A stretch of 56,665 nt of DNA from Akkermansiaceae bacterium (GTDB taxonomy: Bacteria; Verrucomicrobiota; Verrucomicrobiia; Verrucomicrobiales; Akkermansiaceae). Each line of letters starts with the position of its first letter. Within the stretch, counting starts at the first letter, position 1. The position numbers and the translations under genes were made by a program. The notes beneath the pieces are model-generated. The model worked only from the letters and a program-made list of their open reading frames with translations. It was not told where the DNA came from and did no database searches. Shown here in pieces: positions 51,501-56,665 of the stretch. Where the stretch lies: the NCBI GenBank assembly GCA_013001695.1, contig JABDMC010000034.1, forward strand, positions 1 to 56,665, written 5' to 3'.

Positions 51501-51811
51501 ACGACGCTGATGGAGTCCGAGATCTGGTTCACGACCCACGCCTCCGAGTTCGTCCGGAACCGGACCGAGACCGGATCGTAGCCCACCGGGATGGACGCCC
51601 GCGGCGCCAGCGTCCCCGCCTCGACCGCGAATATCTCGAGGCGATGATCGGCGGTGTTGCAGATTGCAAGCCACGAGCCGTCGGGGCTCATCGCCACGGG
51701 ATGCACCTGCGGGGTCTCGAAATTGACGAACTTGGCCCGCGCCGGACCGGCCAGGAGGCAGGCCCCGGCGAGGAGCAGGGCGGCCGGCAAGTGGAGGGAG
51801 GATCTCGGCAT
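48530..51811 (-). CDS. Secreted YncE-like beta-propeller with two c-type heme sites
   Basis: 1093 aa, exported: signal 'MPRSSLHLPAALLLAGACLLAGPARA'. Residues 30-450 are propeller repeats ('HPVAMSPDGSWLAICNTADHRLEIFAV', 'PTGLAIDELNRRIYVLNRFEASVSIVDLDGL'). A cytochrome c peroxidase-like part follows with heme motifs CASCH and CITCH, later 'HDGSVDTLARFFG' and 'DMVALMLAFTG'. Next are calcium-type repeats ('DGDGLFDYDE', 'DFDGDGLTNAAELAGGTNP') and a terminal 'YEILYTSDLVLWLPSGGG' module like the one ending the cyclophilin. Probably a periplasmic or surface electron-transfer protein. ATG 51811 sits at the signal peptide. Confidence 0.8.
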   Translation of the reverse strand: MPRSSLHLPAALLLAGACLLAGPARAKFVNFETPQVHPVAMSPDGSWLAICNTADHRLEIFAVEAGTLAPRASIPVGYDPVSVRFRTNSEAWVVNQISDSISVVNVAAQVVRATLGTKDEPADVIFAGTPEKAYVTCSQANCVQVFDPAGLAVPPLEIAIAGEDPRALAVSGDGSTVFAAIYESGNGSTVLAGGLDSGGGTLAFPPNIVSDPSGPYGGDNPPPNAPPGFDPPLNPALATPPQVGLIVKKDAAGAWRDDNGTDWTPWVSGANAAASGRPVGWDLLDHDVAIIDTATNGVTYAGGLMNICMAIAVHPATGEVVVVGTDATNEIRFEPKINGTFLRVNFASFAPSSPGAVTVGDLNPHLDYSSPTVAQTERDRSLGDPRAVAWNAAGSLAFVTGMGSNNLAVFDAAGNRAAPTDVVEVGEGPTGLAIDELNRRIYVLNRFEASVSIVDLDGLTELTRLPFFDPTPAEVKTGRRHLYDTHETSGLGHTSCASCHVDARMDRLAWDLGDPSGEALTIVEATTGGRDPGPGEVVINKGGNFPLLDSGFDAEFHPMKGPMTTQTLQDIIGKEPHHWRGDRQGIEQFGGAFTALLGDDETLTTTPAGGEMQEFEDYLDTIHFPPNPYRNIDNTLPTSLPLPGHFATGKFALAEGTPLPPGNPRRALTEVYRPVSRQIDGVACITCHALPIGIGTDSLESGGNPFFNPQFTAIPPGSLGERHHALVGIDGSTQDAIKVPQLRNMYDKVGFTVSPDPAAGGAPHASRAGAGFLHDGSVDTLARFFGEPAFAFNNDQEIADMVALMLAFTGSDFNNPVYGYNPDNFEPPGTASHDAHAAVGRQVTRTDATPGTPEANLMDTLLALGDLWVVDIIAKSVVDGEPRGWRYIGGGSFQSDEATVTESLASLLGRASAAAPVTFTAVPSNCGERIGIERDGDGLFDYDEVRDLVPSVPGVQNPFRPDLADATGDNGSVGPDGVPDGENDFDGDGLTNAAELAGGTNPADNLAVIPPLNHSIAWNAARTEIVVEWDGAPLAEYEILYTSDLVLWLPSGGGPEVAGGTGGRMQWIDAGPPETESAPTAVSHRYYRINRVK

Positions 51812-51942
51812 GACCCTAAGGGTTAGCAGTCCCGCGACCGCGCTGCAACGCAGATTTCCCCGCCCGGCCCGGTAACCCGTACGGGGCATATCCGGGCCTT
51901 GCCCCCCGCCGCCCCCTAGTGGTAGACCTTCATTCCTCCGCC

Positions 51943-53550
51943 ATGGCTCGCTCCAGTGAAATTGCCCCATCCGACATCCGCCGCCGGTCGCGGGCCGACA
52001 CGAATCTGCGGGTGCAGGACCCCACTCCCAGGAAGAAGGAACCCAAGAGGGACGGCCCCTGCGTCCTGGTGGTCACCCCGGAGATCACCTACCTGCCCGA
52101 CGGCATGGGCAACCTCGCGCAGCGGTTGTCGGCCAAGGCCGGCGGCCTCGCCGACGTCTCCGCCTCCCTCGTCAACGCCCTCTACAACCAGGGCGCCGAC
52201 GTCCACGTCGCCCTCCCGAACTACCGCCGCATCTTCCACACCGATGTCGCGGACATCTTCCACGGGGAGATCCGGGACCTGGCGAGGCACCTTGAAGACA
52301 AGCGGATTCACCTCGCCGAAGACCGTGTCTTCTACCACCGCGATTCGGTGTACGGCTCGGAAAACAACCTCATCGCCCTCGCCTTCCAGAGGGAGGTCAT
52401 CAACAACGTCATTCCGAATGTTCGCCCGGACCTCATCCACTGCAACGACTGGATGACGGGGCTGATTCCGGCGGTGGCGCGGCGGCGCGGAATCCCCTGC
52501 CTCTTCACGGTGCACAACATCCACACCGAGAAGATGTCCCTCGAGCACATCGAGGACCGCGGGATCGACGCCGCGGATTTCTGGCAGTACCTCTACTACG
52601 AGCGTCCGCCGCACAATTACGAGGAGTCGCGCAGCACCAATGGCGTCGACCTCCTCACCTCCGGGATCTTTGCCGCCGACCACGTCAACACGGTCTCCCC
52701 GACCTTCCTCTCCGAGGTCGTCGACGGCCGGCACGATTTCGTTCCGGGCCACATCAGCCACGAACTCTGGAACAAGTGCCAGGCCGATTGCGCCACCGGG
52801 ATCCTGAATGCCCCCGACCAGTCGTTCGACCCGAAGTCCGACCCGCATCTCGAGTTCCACTTCGGGCCCGAGGACCACGTCGAGGGGAAACGGCGCAACA
52901 AGCGGCAGCTCCAGGAGGAATTCGGGCTCGAGCTGGCGGAAGACGCCCCGATGCTCTTCTGGCCCTCGCGCCTCGACCCCGTCCAGAAGGGCCCCCAGCT
53001 CCTCACGGACATCCTTCACCAGCTCGTCACCGATTACGCCGACTTGAAGCTCCAGATCGTCATCGTGGCCAATGGCGACTTCCAGCAGCCGTTCCACGAC
53101 ATCGTCGCGATGCACGGCATCCAGCACCGGGTGGCGGTGCGGGATTTCAACGAGACCCTCTCGCGACGCGGGTATGCCGCGGCCGATTTCATGTTGATGC
53201 CGTCGCGCTTCGAACCGTGCGGCCTGCCCCAGATGGTGTCGCCGAAGTACGGCACCCTCACGGTGGCGCACAACACCGGGGGGATCCACGACACCGTCGA
53301 ACCCCTCGACCTCGCCGCCGGCTCCGGGAACGGGTTCCTCTTCGACCACTTCGACTGCCAGGGCTTCCGGTGGGCGATCGATGAGGCCCTGCGCTTCTAT
53401 CGCCAGCCCGCGGAGGTCCGGAAGGCCCACATCGCCCGCATCATGCGGGAAAGCGAGGCCCGCTTCAACCACGCCAGCACCGCCAAGGACTATATCAAGC
53501 GCTACAACGCGATGCTCGGCAAGTCGGTGACCAAGGGGTCCGCCGAGTAG
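51943..53550 (+). CDS. glgA: Glycogen/starch synthase, GT5 family
   Basis: 535 aa, cytoplasmic. GT-B fold, ADP-glucose-dependent alpha-1,4-glucan chain elongation. 'VVTPEITYLPDGMG...AKAGGLADVSASL' contains the KxGGL substrate motif, 'HCNDWMTGLIPA', 'VHNIHTEKMSLEHI', and the C-terminal acceptor/donor site 'FMLMPSRFEPCGLPQMVSPKYGTLTVAHNTGGIHDTVE' with the catalytic Glu in 'FEPCGL'. A basic N-terminal extension of about 40 residues and a 10-residue insert before KAGGL are unusual. ATG 51943 is chosen over GTG 51919 by position; either is possible. No other glg gene is in the window. Confidence 0.9.
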   Translation: MARSSEIAPSDIRRRSRADTNLRVQDPTPRKKEPKRDGPCVLVVTPEITYLPDGMGNLAQRLSAKAGGLADVSASLVNALYNQGADVHVALPNYRRIFHTDVADIFHGEIRDLARHLEDKRIHLAEDRVFYHRDSVYGSENNLIALAFQREVINNVIPNVRPDLIHCNDWMTGLIPAVARRRGIPCLFTVHNIHTEKMSLEHIEDRGIDAADFWQYLYYERPPHNYEESRSTNGVDLLTSGIFAADHVNTVSPTFLSEVVDGRHDFVPGHISHELWNKCQADCATGILNAPDQSFDPKSDPHLEFHFGPEDHVEGKRRNKRQLQEEFGLELAEDAPMLFWPSRLDPVQKGPQLLTDILHQLVTDYADLKLQIVIVANGDFQQPFHDIVAMHGIQHRVAVRDFNETLSRRGYAAADFMLMPSRFEPCGLPQMVSPKYGTLTVAHNTGGIHDTVEPLDLAAGSGNGFLFDHFDCQGFRWAIDEALRFYRQPAEVRKAHIARIMRESEARFNHASTAKDYIKRYNAMLGKSVTKGSAE

Positions 53551-53645
53551 CCGCCGCCCGCCGGGAAATTGCGGCGAATGATCGTTCCGGGGCCGGCCGT
53601 ATAGGCAGCAGCCCCGCCCCCCGGGGGGCGCACCCGCATATTCCC

Positions 53646-55904
53646 GTGATTCGACTCCAGACCATTCTCCTCGCGCTTCTGCCGGCCATCCTGATCGCCG
53701 CGGACGACGCCCCGCGACCGGGGCACTCGCACCGGGGCGAGGCCTTCAACGAGGGTCCCCGCACCGGCGCGGTCCTCATGGAAGGCACCGGCGCGAGGCC
53801 CTTCCCGGTCACCACCGACTCGGATGAGGCCCAGGCCTTCATCGACCAGGGAGTCGGGCAACTCCACGGGTTCTGGTATTTCGAGGCGGAACGCAGCTTC
53901 CGGCAGGCCGCCGCCGCCGATCCCGATTGCGCCATGGCCTACTGGGGCATGGCCATGGCCAACTGGGAAAACGAGAAACGCGCCAAGTTGTTCATCAAGG
54001 AGGCGGTGGCGCGGAAGGACGGCGCCGGCCCGCGCGAGCGCCTCTACATCGCGGCCCGCGCCAACCACCTCGACGACGAACCGAAGGAGGCCAAGAAGCG
54101 GCACCAGGAACTCCTCAACGACCTCGAGACGATCATCCATGAGCACCCGGATGACCTCGAAGCGCGGGCCTTCCTCGCCTGCCGCATCTGGCAGTTCTCC
54201 CGGAAGGGCCTGCCGATCCACAGCCACGAGGCGGTTGATGCCCTTCTCGCCCCGGTCTTCGCCGCCCATCCCATGCACCCCGCGCACCACTACCGGATCC
54301 ACCTTTGGGACAAGCACAAGGCGGAGCGGGCCCTCGACTCCGCCGCGAAACTCGGCCGCACCGCGCCCGCCATCGCGCACATGTGGCACATGCCCGGCCA
54401 CATCTACTCGCAGCTCAAGCGCTACGACGACTCGGCGTGGGCCCAGCAGGCCTCGGCCCGCATCGACCACCGCCACATGATCGCGAACCGCCTCCTGCCG
54501 GACCAGATCTTCAACTACGCGCACAACAATGAATGGCTCGTGCGCAACTTCATCATCATGGGCGACGCCCCGCGCGCCCTCGCCGCCGCGAAGAGCCTCG
54601 TCAGCAATCCGCGGCATCCGAAGCACAACACCCTCGAGAAGAACGGCCGCAGTGCGCGATACGGGTTCATCCGCCTCCTCGAGGTCATCGAGCAATTCGA
54701 GTTGTGGGACGAGGCGGACGTCTGCGGGGCCGCCCCGTGGCTGGCCCCCGGCGGACCGCCGGAACTCGAGGCCAAGCGTCTCCGCGTCCTCGGCATCGCC
54801 CACGCCCGGCGCGAGAACCCGTCGAAGCTCAAGGAGATCACCGCCGAACTCGACACCCTCCTCGCCACCGCGAAGGAGGCCCGGGAATCCGCCGCGAAGG
54901 AGGCGCGCGAAAAGGCCGAGGGGGAAAAGAAGAAGCCCAAGGAGATCGAGGACGCGGTGAAGGCGGCCGTCAAGAAGCCCGAGGCCGCCGTCAAGGCGCT
55001 CAAATCGGCCCGCGAGGAGCTCGACCTCTACCGCGCCCTGCTCGACAACGACCTCGACGCCGCAAAGGAGTTGGCCGGGAAGGCAAGCGGTGAGAAGTTC
55101 GCCCGGGCCCGCCTCCACCTGCACCTCGGGGATTCCGAAAAGGCCCTCGCGGAAAGCAGGGAGGCCGTCGAGAAGAAGCCCGGGCAGGTCCTCCCGCTCG
55201 CGGCGCGCGTCGAGATCCTCAACGCCCTCGGAATGGACGAGGAAGCCCGCGAAGCCTTCGGTCAACTGCGGGAGTTGTCGGCGCACCTCGACCTCAACGC
55301 TCCCCCTTTCCTGCGCCTCACGCCCGTCGCGGTGGCCTGCGGTTTCGCGGATGACTGGCGGGTGGCCCCCGCGGTTCGCGACGACGTCGGCACGCGGCCC
55401 GATCTCGGCGCCCTCGGCCCCGCGGAGTGGTCGCCACCGCCGGCACCGCCCTTCGAACGTCCGGACCATGACGGGACTCCGGTCGCCCTGAAGGACTTCA
55501 AGGGCGAGGCGCTGGTCCTGATCTTCTACCTCGGGCACGGATGCCTGCACTGCGTGGATCAACTCAATGCCTTCGCCCGGGAGGCCGCCCGCTTCGAAAG
55601 CGCCGGCCTGCGGATCCTCGCGGTGAGCACCGACTCGGTCCCCGAGATCCGGAAGTCCCGCGATGGGTTCGCCACCGACGGCGGCGAGTTCCCGTTCCCC
55701 CTCCTCGCCGACCCCGGCCTCCGCCTCTTCCAGCGCTATCACGCCTACGACGATTTCGAGAAAGAGCCCCTCCACGCCACCTTCGTCCTCGATCCCGCCG
55801 GCCGGATCCTGTGGCGGGACATCGGTGCGGAACCCTTCGAAGACACCGGTTTCGTCCTCGACGAGGCCCGGCGCCTCCTCATCCTCCACGGCAACCGGCC
55901 GTGA
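53646..55904 (+). CDS. Secreted TPR protein fused to a peroxiredoxin-like redoxin domain
   Basis: 752 aa, signal 'VIRLQTILLALLPAILIAADD' from GTG 53646. Residues 60-570 are helical tetratricopeptide-like repeats ('FEAERSFRQAAAADPDCAMAYWGMAMANWEN', 'HMWHMPGHIYSQLKRYDDSAWAQQASARID'), with a Lys/Glu/Ala-rich coiled-coil about 410-455. The last 150 residues are an AhpC/TSA-type fold ('GEALVLIFYLGHGCLHCVDQLNAFAREAARF') carrying a CxxC (GCLHC). It may reduce or oxidise partner thiols outside the cytoplasm. It is 95 bp after glgA and followed by DUF1080. Confidence 0.8.
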   Translation: MIRLQTILLALLPAILIAADDAPRPGHSHRGEAFNEGPRTGAVLMEGTGARPFPVTTDSDEAQAFIDQGVGQLHGFWYFEAERSFRQAAAADPDCAMAYWGMAMANWENEKRAKLFIKEAVARKDGAGPRERLYIAARANHLDDEPKEAKKRHQELLNDLETIIHEHPDDLEARAFLACRIWQFSRKGLPIHSHEAVDALLAPVFAAHPMHPAHHYRIHLWDKHKAERALDSAAKLGRTAPAIAHMWHMPGHIYSQLKRYDDSAWAQQASARIDHRHMIANRLLPDQIFNYAHNNEWLVRNFIIMGDAPRALAAAKSLVSNPRHPKHNTLEKNGRSARYGFIRLLEVIEQFELWDEADVCGAAPWLAPGGPPELEAKRLRVLGIAHARRENPSKLKEITAELDTLLATAKEARESAAKEAREKAEGEKKKPKEIEDAVKAAVKKPEAAVKALKSAREELDLYRALLDNDLDAAKELAGKASGEKFARARLHLHLGDSEKALAESREAVEKKPGQVLPLAARVEILNALGMDEEAREAFGQLRELSAHLDLNAPPFLRLTPVAVACGFADDWRVAPAVRDDVGTRPDLGALGPAEWSPPPAPPFERPDHDGTPVALKDFKGEALVLIFYLGHGCLHCVDQLNAFAREAARFESAGLRILAVSTDSVPEIRKSRDGFATDGGEFPFPLLADPGLRLFQRYHAYDDFEKEPLHATFVLDPAGRILWRDIGAEPFEDTGFVLDEARRLLILHGNRP

Positions 55905-55965
55905 GGCCGGATCCGGCTTCGCCCCGCACCGGCGCCCCGCCTCCCACCACCCCCACTCCTCCGTC

Positions 55966-56661
55966 ATGAAAACGTATCAACTCATCGCCACCGCCCTCCT
56001 TCCCCTGGCCGCCCTCGCCGACCACCACGAGTCCTCCGGCGGCGCCAAATCGCTCTTCAACGGAAAGGACCTCGCCGGTTGGCACGCCGACGTCCCGGCG
56101 AAGGACAAGAACAAGGACCTCGGCCCCAGCTTCGTGGTGCGCGACGGCATGATCGTCAGCCTCGGCGTCCCGCGCGGCCACCTCATCACCGACGCCTCCT
56201 ATTCCGACTACAAGCTGGTCGTCGAGTATCGCTTCCCGGGCAAGCCGGGGAACTGCGGGGTGCTCGTCCACACCTCCAAGCCGCGCGTCCTCTACGAGAT
56301 GTTCCCGGCCTCCATCGAGGTCCAGATGAACTCCGGGCACGCCGGCGACTTCTGGTGCATCGGCGAAAACATCGAGGTCCCCGACATGGAAAAACGCCGC
56401 CCCCGCGGCAAGAACCAGAAGTGGGGCGGCAACAAGGGCGACTCCCGCCGCATCCTCAACCTCACCGACGACTCCGAAAAACCCCTCGGCGAATGGAACA
56501 CGATGGTCATCGAGTGCCGGGGCAAGGAGGTCAAGGTGCACGTCAACGGCGACCTCGTGAACCACGGCACGAACTGCACCGTCGACAAGGGCCAAATCGC
56601 CCTGCAGGCCGAGGGCGCCGAGGTCGAGTTCCGGAAGCTGGAACTGACGCCGCTGGAGTGA
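55966..56661 (+). CDS. DUF1080 (3-keto-disaccharide hydrolase-type) secreted protein
   Basis: 231 aa, signal 'MKTYQLIATALLPLAALADHH'. The DUF1080 concanavalin-like fold is clear: 'KSLFNGKDLAGWHADV', 'FVVRDGMIVSLG', 'YSDYKLVVEYRFPGKPGNCGVLVHTS', 'MFPASIEVQMNSGHAGDFWCIG', 'WNTMVIECRGKEVKVHVNGDLVNHGTN', 'GQIALQAEGAEVEFRKLEL'. Some members hydrolyse 3-keto-glycosides; others bind glycans. Typical of Planctomycetes and Verrucomicrobia. It ends four bases before the window edge and is complete. Confidence 0.92.
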   Translation: MKTYQLIATALLPLAALADHHESSGGAKSLFNGKDLAGWHADVPAKDKNKDLGPSFVVRDGMIVSLGVPRGHLITDASYSDYKLVVEYRFPGKPGNCGVLVHTSKPRVLYEMFPASIEVQMNSGHAGDFWCIGENIEVPDMEKRRPRGKNQKWGGNKGDSRRILNLTDDSEKPLGEWNTMVIECRGKEVKVHVNGDLVNHGTNCTVDKGQIALQAEGAEVEFRKLELTPLE

Positions 56662-56665
56662 GCCA

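Noticed and set aside
1-56665. tRNA or rRNA genes, insertion sequences, integrases, attachment sites
   Set aside because: No cloverleaf with a T-loop GGTTCRANYCC-type core, rRNA-like stretch, transposase or integrase motif was found on reading both strands by eye; a short RNA could still be missed.

Overview
The window is about 68% G+C and looks chromosomal and verrucomicrobial. That assignment is inferred from gene content: a heme-c/DUF1587-1592-1588-1585 protein followed by a DUF1552 protein, a DUF1080 protein, a secreted cyclophilin with FN3 and Ig-like modules ending in a 'YEVQRSTDLVTWT'-type domain, and a YncE-like propeller with c-type heme sites. I see no tRNA, rRNA, CRISPR array, phage or insertion sequence.

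Layout. 0-10 kb: a 64-bp tandem repeat, a phosphonate/phosphate ABC importer (phnD-phnC-phnE on the minus strand), a HAD phosphatase divergent from a secreted cyclophilin, an MFS transporter and ilvC. 10-38 kb: a dense island of stress and envelope genes with many two-component proteins. It holds a sigma54-type response regulator, its kinase and a REC protein; entericidin, DUF326, DUF883, lipid kinase, DUF2188, baeRF-like, MgtC, YihY, AI-2E, UbiB, DUF4235, cardiolipin synthase, Pmp3, MscS, DUF1328, DUF2238 and PA2169-type proteins; and a red-light module (heme oxygenase, bacteriophytochrome, response regulator, REC-kinase) plus a MetOD1 sensor and kinase. 38-57 kb: cysteine desulfurase, an NYN protein, secreted heme-c/DUF1552 proteins, PPOX, pntAB, the propeller protein, glycogen synthase, a TPR-redoxin fusion and a DUF1080 protein.

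Main discovery. Fourteen transcription units in the 10-38 kb island carry a sigma54-like -24/-12 element of the form TGGCAC-N6-TGCGAT, with GG-N10-GC spacing, in front of the gene. Upstream of these, in the same intergenic spaces, is a palindrome of the form GTGCA-N3-TGCAC, usually present as two copies whose starts are 31-32 bp apart (three helical turns). This is the arrangement expected for binding sites of a sigma54 activator. A GAFTGA-containing NtrC-type activator with its membrane kinase is encoded at 10.6-13.8 kb and is preceded by the same elements. I infer a sigma54-controlled envelope/general-stress regulon with a local activator. Many predicted transcription starts lie only 0-6 nt before the ATG, suggesting nearly leaderless mRNAs and helping to choose start codons.

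How the genes may work together (inference): the kinase and activator sense envelope or osmotic stress and switch on membrane-remodelling proteins (cardiolipin synthase, lipid kinase, UbiB, MscS, MgtC, Pmp3, DUF1328, entericidin, DUF883), storage or protective helical bundles (DUF326, PA2169-type) and a baeRF-like factor. The phytochrome cluster inside the island has no such promoter that I can see and is probably controlled separately.
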